64,000 bases of DNA from Yanshouia hominis (GCA_014385025.1 JACRTB010000001.1:1-64000); one strand, 5' to 3'; counted from the stretch's first letter, positions 16,330 through 25,265 are shown. Notes: generated by a model not told the origin, from the sequence alone. Numbers and translations: made by a program.

Positions 16330-17587
16330 CGGCAATCCCTCCCAGTGATTGGTAGTCGTCAAAAAATCCCGGATAGGACTTGCGGCAGGCCTCGGCCCCA
16401 TCCAGGACCACCGGACCGCCGCAGAGCATCGCGGCCACTGCCATCGACATGACAATCCGATGGTCGTTGGCACAGTCAACCTCCCCGCCCGAAAGCGCTC
16501 CGCCCCGGATCACCAGCCCGTCGGGCAGCTCGTCAACATGTCCACCCAGCGCCCGGATGGCGGCGGACACCGTTTGGAGCCGGTCGCTCTCCTTGAGGCG
16601 GAGGCGCGCCGCGTTGAAAATCCGGGTCTCCCCCTCCGCGGCACAGCCGCAGACGGCGAGGATCGGAACAAGGTCGGGGATGGCGGAGGCGTCGATCTCA
16701 ATCCCCCGCAGCGGACGCGGCGCAACGCTCACCGAACCGCCGGCGGTTTCCTCCACCGCCGCGCCGAAGCGGCGCAGCAGCCCGACGATCGCGCGGTCCC
16801 CCTGCGGGGACGCGGGGTCAAGCCCGCCGACCGTCACCGGCCCTCCATCGGAGCGCAGCGCCCCCGCCGCGAGATAAAATGCGGCGTTCGACCAGTCCCC
16901 CTCGCAGGACAGCCCGCCCGGCGAGCGGTAGCGCTGGCCGCCCGGAATCCTCCAGCCGTTTTCGGCGGGGCTGATGCGGATTCCAAACCGCCGCAGCGTC
17001 CGCAGTGTCATCTCGACATACCCCGCCGACTCGAGCGGCGTGGTGAGGATAATTTCACTCTCTCCCGGCAGCAGGGGCAGTGCGAAGAGCAGCCCGGTGA
17101 CATATTGGGAGCTTACATTTCCCGGCAGGCTGTAACGTCCCGGCGCCAGTCCCCCTGAAAGCTCCAGCGGCAGGGTCTCCCCCCCGATCAGCGCCCCGTG
17201 CTCCTCCAGAAGCTCCCGCAGAGGGGAGAGCGGGCGCTGGGGCAACCGGCCCGACCCCGTTACGGTGCGGTGCAGTCCCAGAGCGGGAATCAGCGGAAGC
17301 AGAAAGCGCAGGGTCGATCCGCTTTCCCCGCAGTCGATCGTCCCCGTCTCAGCGGGGCGCGTGACCGGTGCGATCCGCCATCGCCGTCCGTCCGGGCTGT
17401 CGAGCCGGGCGCCAAGCGCGCGCAGGCATTCCGCCGTGGCCTCAATATCCCGGTTCGACGCGCCGGTTGTCAGGACCGTTTCGCGGTCGGCAAGCGCCGC
17501 GCAGATCATCGCGCGGTGCACGTCGGACTTTGAGACCACTGCTTGCACCCGGCCCGCCAGCGGATACGGCGTAATTTTCAGCTTCAT
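16319..17587 (-). CDS. aroA: 3-phosphoshikimate 1-carboxyvinyltransferase (EPSP synthase)
   Basis: Joins PEP to shikimate 3-phosphate. The 422-residue length is typical, with the N-terminal KSDVHRAMI (shikimate-binding Lys-Ser), GESGSTLRFLLP in place of the usual GNAGT/GNSGT loop, and the C-terminal RLRLKESDR and NDHRIVMS motifs. It lies about 40 bp after aroB. The loop form may bear on inhibitor sensitivity, but I do not assign a class with confidence. Confidence 0.94.
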   Translation of the reverse strand: MKLKITPYPLAGRVQAVVSKSDVHRAMICAALADRETVLTTGASNRDIEATAECLRALGARLDSPDGRRWRIAPVTRPAETGTIDCGESGSTLRFLLPLIPALGLHRTVTGSGRLPQRPLSPLRELLEEHGALIGGETLPLELSGGLAPGRYSLPGNVSSQYVTGLLFALPLLPGESEIILTTPLESAGYVEMTLRTLRRFGIRISPAENGWRIPGGQRYRSPGGLSCEGDWSNAAFYLAAGALRSDGGPVTVGGLDPASPQGDRAIVGLLRRFGAAVEETAGGSVSVAPRPLRGIEIDASAIPDLVPILAVCGCAAEGETRIFNAARLRLKESDRLQTVSAAIRALGGHVDELPDGLVIRGGALSGGEVDCANDHRIVMSMAVAAMLCGGPVVLDGAEACRKSYPGFFDDYQSLGGIADVL

Positions 17588-17627
17588 CAGAGCCCCTCCA
17601 TTTTAAAAATCAGCCGGGCAAGCCGGC

Positions 17628-18683
17628 TCAGTTCAGTCCGTCGGCAAAAAAGCCTTCCAGTTCCGCGGCCGGCATGGGATGCAGCACGCAGCTTCCCGCG
17701 GTGGCAGGCAGCACCAGGGTGATCGAATCCCCCCGGCGCTTCTTGTCGTTGACCGCGGCCGCCGCCAGCTCTCGGGCGGAGAAGGCGCACCGGCTTTCCA
17801 GCCCGCAGCGGTCAAGCGCTTCTTCCAGCAGGGCAAGCGCCTCATGCGAAAGCATGCCCCGCTTGACGCAGGCGCGGGCGATCAGCGCGGTGCCGATTGC
17901 AACCGCACGTCCATGGGTGATGCCGAGTCCGGAGCACCGTTCAATGGCGTGGGCCGCCGTATGGCCGAGATTCAGCTTCTGCCGCTCGGCCTGATCGCGC
18001 TCGTCGGCGGCAACCACCGCCGCCTTGATCGAGATGCAGCGGGCCACCATCGCTTCCGGCTCCCGCTCCCATCCCCCCTCGCGCATCATCGAGAGGAGCT
18101 GTGCGTCAAATCCCATGCCGTATTTGATCATCTCGCCGAGGCCGTCGAGCCGGTAGCAGCCGGGCAGCGTCGAAAGCAGGGCGGTGTCGCAGAGCACCAG
18201 CTCGGGCTGCCAGAAGGCTCCGGCGAGATTCTTGCCGGCCGCGAGGTCAACCGCCGTCTTGCCTCCCACCGAGGAGTCGATCATCGCCAGAAGGCTTGTG
18301 GGAATCTGCACAAAGCGGATTCCCCGCAGGTAGCAGGCCGCCGCAAAGCCGGCGAGATCTCCCACCACCCCGCCGCCCAATGCAACGATGAGGTCCGAAC
18401 GGGTCAGCCCCGCTCCGGCGAGCGATTCCAGCACATGGGAGAGCGTCCCCATGTTTTTGGAGGCTTCCCCGTGGGGAAATACGATCCGGACGGCCGAAAA
18501 TCCCGCCTTGCGCAGCGACCGCTCGACCGCTTCGCCGTAAAGGGCATCCACCGTGTCATCGGTAACGACAGCGGCGGCACAGGGCGTAACGACCCGGGCA
18601 ATCTCCTCCCCGCAGCGGTCCAGCGGACCGCTGCCAATCAGCAGATCGTAGTGGTGCCCCGTTTCAATCGAAATTCTCCGCAT
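17628..18683 (-). CDS. aroB: 3-dehydroquinate synthase
   Basis: Cyclises DAHP to 3-dehydroquinate with NAD and a divalent metal. The 351-residue length fits. Visible motifs are the NAD-binding ALGGGVVGDLAGF, TSLLAMIDSSVGGKTAVDL with the active-site lysine, and metal-ligand histidines in NLGHTAAHAIE and THGRAVAIG. It begins 3 bp after the tyrA stop on the minus strand, in the middle of the aromatic operon. Confidence 0.95.
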   Translation of the reverse strand: MRRISIETGHHYDLLIGSGPLDRCGEEIARVVTPCAAAVVTDDTVDALYGEAVERSLRKAGFSAVRIVFPHGEASKNMGTLSHVLESLAGAGLTRSDLIVALGGGVVGDLAGFAAACYLRGIRFVQIPTSLLAMIDSSVGGKTAVDLAAGKNLAGAFWQPELVLCDTALLSTLPGCYRLDGLGEMIKYGMGFDAQLLSMMREGGWEREPEAMVARCISIKAAVVAADERDQAERQKLNLGHTAAHAIERCSGLGITHGRAVAIGTALIARACVKRGMLSHEALALLEEALDRCGLESRCAFSARELAAAAVNDKKRRGDSITLVLPATAGSCVLHPMPAAELEGFFADGLN

Positions 18684-18686
18684 TGC

Positions 18687-19529
18687 TCACAGCACCTTTC
18701 CGTCCGCTTCTTCCTTGCGGACCCGCCCCGCCCGCAGCATTTCGTGGAGTGTTTCAGCATCCTTTGACGCAATTGCGTCATGGAACCTCTGAAGCCGTCC
18801 GATCAGCTCACCCAGCTCCGCGGAAAGCGGTTCGCTGTTGTCAAGGAACAGCTCGGTCCACATGTCCTCCTGCAGGCAGGCGACGCGGGTCATATCGCGA
18901 TAGCTGCCGGCCGAAAACCCCCGGTGACGCAGCGAGCAGGGCGACTGGACGTAGGCGCTCGAAACGACGTGGGCCATCTGTGAGGTGTAGGCGATCATGC
19001 GGTCGTGTTCGGCCGCGTCGGTGATCACCACCCGCTCGAAGTCCAGCTCAAGGGACAGCGCCTTGGCCTTCGCCACCGTCTCAATTGCCATCCCGGTCGG
19101 CGGAACAAGAATCATCGAGGCGCCTTCAAACATGCTCCCCGTCGAACTGTCAAATCCTGCATGCTCAACTCCCGCCATCGGATGGGCGCCGATGAAATCA
19201 AAGCCGTATTCCTTCGCCAGCGCAAAGCAGGGAGCGCAGACCGGCTGCTTCACCCCGCAGGTGTCGAAAACCAACGCGCCCTTTTTGATCAGAGGCGCGT
19301 GCTCGGTCAGCCAGCGGATCGCCGTCTGGGGGTAGAGCGCAATAAAAACGGCGTCGCATTCCGCCAGCCGGTCGTCGGTCAGCGGTCCGTCCACCGCGCC
19401 GACCAGCTTGGCCTTGCAGAGAATTTGCTGGGTGCGGTTCCAACCGTATACCATGTGGCCGGTTTTCTCTTTGAATGCCCGGGCAATCGATCCGCCGATC
19501 AGTCCCAGTCCTACTACTGCTATATTCAT
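18687..19529 (-). CDS. tyrA: Prephenate dehydrogenase
   Basis: Oxidatively decarboxylates prephenate to 4-hydroxyphenylpyruvate for tyrosine. The 280-residue product has the N-terminal NAD fold GLGLIGGS and the active-site region GAHPMAGVEHAGF. There is no C-terminal ACT domain, so direct Tyr feedback is not evident. The start at 19529 follows GGAG and begins at the family MNIAVVGLG. It lies about 50 bp after aroF. Confidence 0.92.
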   Translation of the reverse strand: MNIAVVGLGLIGGSIARAFKEKTGHMVYGWNRTQQILCKAKLVGAVDGPLTDDRLAECDAVFIALYPQTAIRWLTEHAPLIKKGALVFDTCGVKQPVCAPCFALAKEYGFDFIGAHPMAGVEHAGFDSSTGSMFEGASMILVPPTGMAIETVAKAKALSLELDFERVVITDAAEHDRMIAYTSQMAHVVSSAYVQSPCSLRHRGFSAGSYRDMTRVACLQEDMWTELFLDNSEPLSAELGELIGRLQRFHDAIASKDAETLHEMLRAGRVRKEEADGKVL

Positions 19530-19578
19530 CGCTTGTTTCTCCTTCATTTCACATTCCGGCTTTGCCGTGCATCTGAGG

Positions 19579-20589
19579 TCAGGCTTTGTAGGCAAACGGC
19601 TTAATCCGGCGCACCGCCTCGGCGAGATCTTCGAACGCGCCGGGGGTCAGCGACTGCGGGCCGTCACATTTGGCATGGGCCGGATCGTTATGCACCTCGA
19701 TCATCAGGCCGTCGGCGCCGCAGGCTGTGGCCGCCAGCGCCATCGGCTTGACCAGCCGCGCAATTCCGCTCGCATGGCTCGGATCGACGATCACCGGCAG
19801 ATGGGTCATTTCGTGAAGCATCGGAATTGCCGAAAGATCAAGGGTGTTGCGGGTGGCCGTCTCAAAGGTGCGGATACCGCGCTCGCAGAGAATGACCCGG
19901 TGGTTGCCGCCCGCCATGATATATTCGGCGCTCATCAGCAGCTCCTGCAGGGTATTGGCAAGTCCCCGCTTCAGAAGAATCGGTTTATCGGTATGTCCGA
20001 CCTGCCGCAGGAGTTCAAAGTTCTGCATATTGCGCGCGCCGATCTGGATGACATCCACCTCGTCGAAGAGGTCGAGCTGGGAAAGATCCATCAGCTCGGT
20101 GACGATCGGAAGTCCGGTTTCCTTCTTGACCTCCAGCAGAAGCTTGATGCCGTCCGCATGAAGTCCCTGAAAGGCATAAGGGGAGGTGCGGGGCTTAAAC
20201 GCGCCGCCGCGCAGCAGGGTGGCTCCCGCGGCCTTAACCCGCAGGGCAACCTCAAGAAGCTGTTCGCGGGATTCCACCGAGCAGGGACCGGCGATGATCG
20301 GGCAGCTGCCGTCCCCGAAGGAGGCGTCTCCGATGGTGACCACAGTGTTGTCCGGGTGGAAGGCACGGTTGGCCTCCTTATAGGGCTGGGAAATGCGTTT
20401 GACATCCTGCACGATATCGAGCGCGCGGATCAGTTCGATGTCAACCTTGGAGGTGTCTCCCACCAGGCCGAGAATAGTCTGCACCTTTCCCACCGTCGGA
20501 TGGACCTCCAGGCCTAAGCTTTCCAGCCATGCGGTAAGATCGGAAATTCTCCCGGAATCAGGATTTTCTTTCAAAATAACAACCATCAT
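19579..20589 (-). CDS. aroF: 3-deoxy-7-phosphoheptulonate (DAHP) synthase
   Basis: Condenses PEP with erythrose 4-phosphate, the entry step of the aromatic pathway. The 336-residue product has an N-terminal ferredoxin-like regulatory domain of about 65 residues, then the barrel with [17 protein letters not shown] and DPSHASG. This is the type I-beta layout also found in Thermotoga and Bacillus relatives. The start at 20589 (first of two adjacent ATGs) follows AAAGGGG. It is the first gene of the operon behind an attenuator leader. Confidence 0.94.
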   Translation of the reverse strand: MMVVILKENPDSGRISDLTAWLESLGLEVHPTVGKVQTILGLVGDTSKVDIELIRALDIVQDVKRISQPYKEANRAFHPDNTVVTIGDASFGDGSCPIIAGPCSVESREQLLEVALRVKAAGATLLRGGAFKPRTSPYAFQGLHADGIKLLLEVKKETGLPIVTELMDLSQLDLFDEVDVIQIGARNMQNFELLRQVGHTDKPILLKRGLANTLQELLMSAEYIMAGGNHRVILCERGIRTFETATRNTLDLSAIPMLHEMTHLPVIVDPSHASGIARLVKPMALAATACGADGLMIEVHNDPAHAKCDGPQSLTPGAFEDLAEAVRRIKPFAYKA

Positions 20590-20640
20590 GCTACCCCTTT
20601 TCTTTTGTTTCAATAACCGGCGCAGGCGCTGCAAAAGCAT

Positions 20641-20676
20641 CAAAAAGGGCCTCGCAGCACTCACTGCGAAGCCCTT
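20641..20676 (-). terminator. Attenuator terminator ahead of aroF
   Basis: On the minus strand AAGGGCTTCGCAG pairs with CTGCGAGGCCCTT (one mismatch), followed by TTTGATGCTTTTG. It lies 25 nt after the stop of the Phe/Tyr-rich leader peptide and 52 nt before aroF, the position expected for transcription attenuation. Confidence 0.75.
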
Positions 20677-20701
20677 ATCCTTCTATTGCATCCGTTTTTC
20701 C

Positions 20702-20821
20702 TCAAACGGCACAGGACAATGCTTTCTTGTTTGCAGTGAACGCCGAAAAAGCCTTGCCAAAAAAGTAAAAGGCAAAGCTAAAGTAAAAATAATATTCACT
20801 TGCAAACAGCTTGTGATTCAT
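20702..20821 (-). CDS. Phe/Tyr-rich leader peptide of the aromatic operon
   Basis: A 39-residue frame starting MNHKLF and containing the run EYYFYFSFAFYFFGKAF, with nine Phe and four Tyr in total. The ATG at 20821 is preceded by AGGAGA at a suitable distance. The frame ends 25 nt before a rho-independent terminator that precedes aroF. Codon runs for the end products upstream of a terminator are the hallmark of ribosome-mediated attenuation, so low charged tRNA-Phe or tRNA-Tyr should stall translation and permit read-through. No known family match is claimed. A longer frame to 20992 is considered spurious. Confidence 0.75.
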   Translation of the reverse strand: MNHKLFASEYYFYFSFAFYFFGKAFSAFTANKKALSCAV

Positions 20822-20863
20822 AACAGCGGTCTCCTGTGTCCCCTTCGGGATTGGATTTGTTTC

Positions 20864-20872
20864 ATTATAACA
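20864..20872 (-). promoter_or_regulatory. Extended -10 promoter of the aromatic operon
   Basis: On the minus strand TGTTATAAT provides an extended -10 element. No good -35 sits at the usual distance (TTGCCG is 24 bp upstream). Transcription would begin near 20857, giving a leader of about 270 nt. Confidence 0.5.
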
Positions 20873-20997
20873 CCATGCCCCCGTCTTGGCTATCGGCAAA
20901 TTGTATACTCGTTTTCCCGTTTTTAAAATTTTTTTATTAATTTTTCCGTCAACCCGATTTATCTCTCCCTTGAGCGCGCGAACCTTCGTCATAGAAT

Positions 20998-21092
20998 TTC
21001 AGCTTGCTTCCGCGCACAAGCTGCATGTTGATGGCGGTGGTCGGCTGACGCTGATGTCGGACTTCAGCTTGCTTCCGCGCGCAAGCTGCATG
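20998..21092. repeat. Two direct copies of a palindromic 30-mer
   Basis: A near-identical sequence occurs at 20998-21027 and 21063-21092. Each contains CAGCTTGC and GCAAGCTG as inverted arms around a short GC-rich loop, so each can form a hairpin. The copies are offset by 65 bp. The rest of 21093-21360 shows no gene. Confidence 0.7.
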
Positions 21093-21363
21093 AGTTTTGG
21101 CTTGAGCACTCCGATGTCCGGCAAGATTGCCTCGCCTTCAGCGGACCTGTCCGGGCTTTCGGTCAACAGCCTTCTGCCGCCTTTTCAATTTCTAGACTCA
21201 GCGCCTCGGACGCATTGCGCAAATACCATTCAGCCGATATTGGAGCTGTGCAATATCCGGCATTGGAGTATGCATAAAAATACTGAAGGCGGGTGCGTAC
21301 AATCAGGCATCATATGTTCTTCTGCAATTTTAAGCTCTCTTTATTTTCCTGCGTCTTTATCCT

Positions 21364-21570
21364 TTAGATACGTACCACTGCCACCTCATCTTGAATAATG
21401 AGCTCAGTGCCAAAAGGTCTGCAAAGTTCTGCAAGATAGCGAAGGACTTCCTCATCATGGGAAAGATGCGGAATCCCAAGCCTGCTCCGAGGTGCGTCCA
21501 TATCGAGAGTAATGGGGCAGGGTTTAATCGCAACGATCCGGCCCTCCTCCGCTGTAAAACCCGCTATCAC
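21364..21570 (-). pseudogene. Remnant resembling the C-terminus of a CapA-type metallophosphatase
   Basis: A 68-residue frame reading IAGFTAEEGRIVAIKPCPI and LRYLAELCRPFGTEL. This resembles the closing beta strands and LxxLSxPFGT-like end of CapA/poly-gamma-glutamate-type metallophosphatases. An in-frame TAG lies 8 codons upstream of the apparent start and there is no ribosome binding site. The metal-binding core is absent. I read it as the tail of a decayed gene; the resemblance is from memory and weak. Confidence 0.35.
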
Positions 21571-21759
21571 CGGACACCAGATGATATTGGGCTATACAAC
21601 ATACCCCCTTGTCCCGTGCCGACTGCGTAAATTCATAATAGGGTTGCCATGCGCTCTTAGCTGAAAAGCATCAACAAAAATCTTTATGGGCGGCTTCAAC
21701 AGTTTGATCCAAAGGAAAGCTTCTTCGGGTCACTTCCGCGCGCTCTGTTATCTATAACG

Positions 21760-21825
21760 CAACAACCGCCTGCCGTCCGTGTCACGCCCGTCCGAAGGAG
21801 CGGGCAGAACTATTCTTGCTAAAAG
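21760..21825 (+). repeat. Dispersed repeat, module 1 (copy A)
   Basis: Holds ACGCCCGTCCGAAGGAGCGG followed by GCAGAACTATTCTTGC, preceded by AACAACCGCCTGCCG. The same order recurs at 24303-24370 and, inverted, at 57880-57940. No gene is present between 21571 and 22004. Confidence 0.7.
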
Positions 21826-21897
21826 GGCATATTGCCGGCAGCCTCTCAGGAGGCATCAAAAAGGTTTATCAACCGCATTGCCGTTATAGCCCGGCGT

Positions 21898-21978
21898 GGG
21901 CGGCCCGCAGGCCGCCCGTTCCCCTCTCCGGGCCTGTCCGGCGCCCGGCGCGCCCGAGCGGAGGGCGGCATCTCATTT
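21898..21978 (+). repeat. Dispersed repeat, module 2 (copy A)
   Basis: An inverted-repeat head (GGCGGCCCGCAGGCCGCC) is followed by GTTCCCCTCTCC and then GGCGCCCGGCGCGCCCGAGC plus GGAGGGCGGC. Related copies lie at 24431-24535, 58100-58205 (inverted), 58395-58490 (inverted) and partly at 12002-12040. Confidence 0.7.
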
Positions 21979-22004
21979 CCCCGCCGCGGCGGTTCCCTGT
22001 CCAC

Positions 22005-22664
22005 CTACATCAACTGGGTTCCGTTGATTTTCAGCCCGAAGCGGTATCCGAAGAACTGTGCCGCGCGGCGGCAGAGCATCATCCGCTCCAGAAAAATTTC
22101 AAAGTAATCGGCAACCGGGCTGACCCCCGTATCCACGGTAAGCACCAGCGTAAAGGTTCGGCTTTCGACATCGGTTTTTAACGACGACTGCTCCACCGAA
22201 TAGTTGACCCGGTCGTGGATATCAAAGCTCGGAACATCCCGATTGCGCACCCTCGAACGGCGCACATCGCTCTTATCCGCGAGAATCAGAGCTGCGGCCA
22301 GCGCATTGACCGGATAAGCGGTATGTTCGTCATGGTTGCCGATAGCGGCGATCACCTGTGCGACTTCGTTGGGTTCCATCCCCATTTTATCGAGAATCCG
22401 GAACGCCATGACCGCGCCGGACTGGGCATGATCGATGCGGTTGACAACGTTTCCGATATCGTGCATAAAACCGGCGATCCGCGCGAGCTCGACGGTACGC
22501 GGATCGTATCCCAGCTCGGTGAGGATATTCTGCGTCACCGTCGCAACCCGCACCACATGGGCGAAGCTGTGCTCGGTGTAGCCGAGCGCGACAAGTGAGG
22601 CATCTGCCTGACGGATATAGCTTTTGATCTCCTCGCTGGAGGAGACATCCTGATAGGTGACCAC
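22005..22664 (-). CDS. HD-domain phosphohydrolase, unknown substrate
   Basis: A 219-residue soluble protein with the HD signature: His36 (SFAHVVRVA), His68-Asp69 (FMHDIGN) and a further NHDEHTAYP near residue 110. This fits a metal-dependent phosphohydrolase. The second half (DIHDRVNYSVE onward) is a beta-rich extension. Such proteins act on nucleotides or second messengers; nothing here narrows that. A GTG start at 22664 with GGAAGGGGG upstream is used. It lies about 90 bp from the start of the glycosyltransferase operon partner. Confidence 0.82.
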   Translation of the reverse strand: MVTYQDVSSSEEIKSYIRQADASLVALGYTEHSFAHVVRVATVTQNILTELGYDPRTVELARIAGFMHDIGNVVNRIDHAQSGAVMAFRILDKMGMEPNEVAQVIAAIGNHDEHTAYPVNALAAALILADKSDVRRSRVRNRDVPSFDIHDRVNYSVEQSSLKTDVESRTFTLVLTVDTGVSPVADYFEIFLERMMLCRRAAQFFGYRFGLKINGTQLM

Positions 22665-22754
22665 GCGGGTTCCCCCTTCCTCTTACTCCCTTAAAGTATA
22701 CCTGCTTTGGACCGCTGTGACAAGGGGAAAGGAGGCTTTTGGAGGAGAATGCCT

Positions 22755-24008
22755 TTACTGTCTTCCCACAGAAAGATCGGAAAGCCGGATCGAGCGGGTA
22801 TGCCGGATCTCTTCCCAGGTGGTGCACTTGTGAATCATGCAGGAAAGGTTGATGGGAATCCAGCTTGCCAGAAAGAGCCAATAGACCAGCACGCCGCGCA
22901 GCATCCGCGGATTCCATTTGCGCTCGATCAACAGCACGAACACTGACAGGATGCAAGAAACGGCAAAGGATGTATTGAGGGAGATAAAGAGCTGGTAATA
23001 GAGCTCATTGTAAGGAAAGAACTGGTGTTGGGCATACAGAATGTCGAGCGAAAGCCCCAGCAGCAGCGAAAGCAGATAGGCAAGCTGCATGAATGGGGCG
23101 AGGAAAAACATCATCTGGTCAAAGCAGCCGATCCGGTGCTCAGTGAAGATTCCACGCGCCAGCCGCCCGAAGTAGACGGAAAAGCCTTGCAGGATGCCGG
23201 TGGACCAGCGCTTACGCTGCTTCCAGGACTGGGCAAAGGTCAGCGGCTGCTCGTCGTAGATCACTGCCGCGGACACCCACTCGACCCGCTCCCCGCGCAG
23301 GATGCACTGGGTGGTGAATTCGATGTCCTCGGTCATTGTAACAGTATGCCAGCCGCCCATTTCCCGGAGCAGCTTTAGCGAGACCATAAAGCCGCTGCCG
23401 TTGATCATCGCCGAAAGGTGTGCCGCGCGGCGGGTGTGGTTATACATGCGGTTAATCATCCAGTAATAGATGGAGTAGCAGCCCGAGACCGCGGTATCGT
23501 AGGGGTTCTTGCTGTCGCGGTATCCCTGCGCCGCCCTCGCTCCCGCACAGCAGGCGTCATTCATCGCCCGCAGGAATCCCGGATCCACGAGATTATCCGC
23601 GTCGAAAACACATGCGGCATCGAAGCGCCCCTCTTCCAGAAGCATATCGAAAACCTGTGTCAGAACTTCCCCCTTCGACCGGACCGGAAGGCGGCAGTCA
23701 AAGATTCGAGCGCCCGCCCGGCGGGCGGCTCCCCGGGTATCGTCGGTGCAGTTGTTCGGCGCTACAATAATCTCATAAAGCTCGTCCGGATAATCCTGCT
23801 GGCGCAGGCTTTCGATGAGCTGTCCAATCACGCATTCCTCATTGCGCGCCGCAATCACCAGCGCGAAACGGGTCTGCGGCTCGCAGCGCCGCCGCGGCCT
23901 GCCGCGCCGAAGCGAAAGGACGGCATACACCGCGTAGTAGAAAAAATAAAGGGTAAAGACAAAACTCATCAGCCATGCGCAGGACATCAAAATCGGAACC
24001 GCTGCCAT
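22755..24008 (-). CDS. Membrane glycosyltransferase, family 2
   Basis: A 417-residue protein with an N-terminal membrane segment, a GT-A domain (residues about 45-280) and three or so C-terminal membrane spans. Catalytic motifs are visible: IAARNEE, the DxD-like FDADN, the base in MTEDIEF and QRKRW. This D,D,D,QxxRW pattern marks processive-type or N-acetylglucosaminyltransferase-like GT2 enzymes. ATG at 24008 is preferred over GTG at 24017 because AGGAG is too close to the latter. The product polymer is unknown. Confidence 0.87.
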   Translation of the reverse strand: MAAVPILMSCAWLMSFVFTLYFFYYAVYAVLSLRRGRPRRRCEPQTRFALVIAARNEECVIGQLIESLRQQDYPDELYEIIVAPNNCTDDTRGAARRAGARIFDCRLPVRSKGEVLTQVFDMLLEEGRFDAACVFDADNLVDPGFLRAMNDACCAGARAAQGYRDSKNPYDTAVSGCYSIYYWMINRMYNHTRRAAHLSAMINGSGFMVSLKLLREMGGWHTVTMTEDIEFTTQCILRGERVEWVSAAVIYDEQPLTFAQSWKQRKRWSTGILQGFSVYFGRLARGIFTEHRIGCFDQMMFFLAPFMQLAYLLSLLLGLSLDILYAQHQFFPYNELYYQLFISLNTSFAVSCILSVFVLLIERKWNPRMLRGVLVYWLFLASWIPINLSCMIHKCTTWEEIRHTRSIRLSDLSVGRQ

Positions 24009-24302
24009 GATGCTCACACTCCTGTTCTTTCGTCTCTGTAGGGAAAAGGATCAACTGTACTATTCATATTAGTACATATAATTTTACAATTCATTGCGGG
24101 TTAATTTGATAAAAATTTTATAAAATTTTTGTGAATTTCAACGATTTTCAAAAATAAGCTCCAATATGCTCTCTTTTGGCAAAACGATTTCCGAAAGAGA
24201 AAATCTTCAATATGGTGCAAAAGCCATAACCGCCGGCTAGCCGGTGACTAAATTAGGCCCTGCAAGGGCCGGGCGACGGGCGGCGCCGCGCTCTGTCGCC
24301 CA

Positions 24303-24370
24303 ATGAACAACGGCCACTGCCGTCTGCATCATGCCCGTCCGCAGGAGCGGGCAGAACTACCCTTGCTATC
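24303..24370 (+). repeat. Dispersed repeat, module 1 (copy B)
   Basis: Contains TGCCCGTCCGCAGGAGCGGG then CAGAACTACCCTTGC, preceded by AACAACGGCC, matching copy A at 21760-21825 over about 55 bases with scattered changes. Confidence 0.7.
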
Positions 24371-24430
24371 AGGACCTGCTGACGGCGGGTGTCTCGAGGC
24401 GCACCGAAATTTCTTTCACTCACATCACAA

Positions 24431-24535
24431 GCGAGTGGCCCACGGGCCGTTCGCTTCCTCTCGTTCTCTTCTCCCCACCTGACCGCTCTTCCTATCCGGT
24501 GCCCGGCGCGCCCGAGCGGAGGGCGGCGCCGCTGC
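24431..24535 (+). repeat. Dispersed repeat, module 2 (copy B)
   Basis: The head is GTGGCCCACGGGCCGTTCGC and the tail GGTGCCCGGCGCGCCCGAGC followed by GGAGGGCGGC, as in copy A, with a longer pyrimidine-rich middle. Confidence 0.7.
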
Positions 24536-24688
24536 CCCCACAGCCTGTAAACGGACGGGTTCTCCTTCTCACGGCAGTCCTTCATGTCTCCAAATCCGCC
24601 GCTGACAAGCCCGCTTCACCCGATGCTTGCAGCGAAAGCTTTTTACGGGTGCCTCCAACGTCAGGGCCGGTGGTTTCCGTTGACAAAA

Positions 24689-24733
24689 CAGCCCGGGTGC
24701 GGCCGGCTCTCCTCCGACCGCACCCGGGTTTCA
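24689..24733 (-). terminator. Terminator of the sigma-like gene
   Basis: CCCGGGTGCGG (24692-24702) pairs with CCGCACCCGGG (24718-24728). On the minus strand it is followed by CTGTTTTG. Confidence 0.7.
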
Positions 24734-24750
24734 CGGGAAATCCTGTATAT

Positions 24751-25215
24751 TCAGAGACGACAAAGAGATTTTTCCCGCCGGACCTGCCGGAAAAATCCGC
24801 GCAATGTCCGCGTTGTTTCCAAGGGGTCGCGCCCCACCATGCAATGCAGGCGGTCAGCCGCCGCTCCGCCGAAAAAAACCAGCAGTATGACCGCGCGTTT
24901 CCAAGGCTCCAGGTCGCAGAGAAGTGCGCAAAGCCTTTCGTCCGGACGCGCCGGCGCAAGGGTATCGGCAAGCTGGCGGCGGTATTGCTCTCCGTAGACC
25001 GCCGGACAGTCCCCGCAGCAGCGGCAAAGCTCGCGGAGCATCGTCTCTTCAAACGGCGCTTCTCCCCGCGCGGCGGCGTCATAGCCGCTGACAAAGCAGG
25101 CCGCAACGGCACGACGTGCTTCAAGAGCATCGCCGGTCAGGTAGACCGCAATCTGATAAAGTTTCCGGGCCATCGCATCATAACGCGCGGCATATTCGCG
25201 CCGGTCCGCCACCAC
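24751..25215 (-). CDS. Divergent ECF-sigma-like protein
   Basis: A 154-residue protein. Residues about 10-45 (YDAMARKLYQIAVYLTGD) resemble sigma region 2, and residues about 105-150 (LEPWKRAVILLVFFGG, TTRTLRGFFRQVRRE) resemble region 4. Both are divergent, so sigma activity is uncertain. The GTG start at 25215 has AAAGGAGG upstream, which supports this frame over the competing 182-residue one. It follows the ABC permease by about 50 bp and may be in its transcript. No anti-sigma gene follows. Confidence 0.55.
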   Translation of the reverse strand: MVADRREYAARYDAMARKLYQIAVYLTGDALEARRAVAACFVSGYDAAARGEAPFEETMLRELCRCCGDCPAVYGEQYRRQLADTLAPARPDERLCALLCDLEPWKRAVILLVFFGGAAADRLHCMVGRDPLETTRTLRGFFRQVRREKSLCRL

Positions 25216-25265
25216 AATTCCTCCTTTGCATATTTAACCGGTTCGATTCCTTAAAAGCCGGGGCC

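Larger units (their letters stand above)
24009..24690. other. Intergenic region of AT-rich then repeat-rich DNA
   Basis: 24055-24230 is markedly AT-rich and probably carries the glycosyltransferase promoter on the minus strand. 24230-24680 is GC-rich and built from fragments shared with other gaps: GCCATAACCGCCGG (also 39268), repeat modules 1 and 2, and a GCGAAAGCTTTT block (also 39418 and 39501). No credible gene. Confidence 0.55.

Noticed and set aside
20702..20992. 96-residue version of the aromatic leader frame
   Set aside because: The promoter and ribosome binding site place the start at 20821; the upstream part would not be transcribed.
24582..25130. 182-residue frame overlapping the sigma-like gene
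   Set aside because: Arg/Ser-rich shadow crossing the terminator; the 154-residue frame has the good ribosome binding site.
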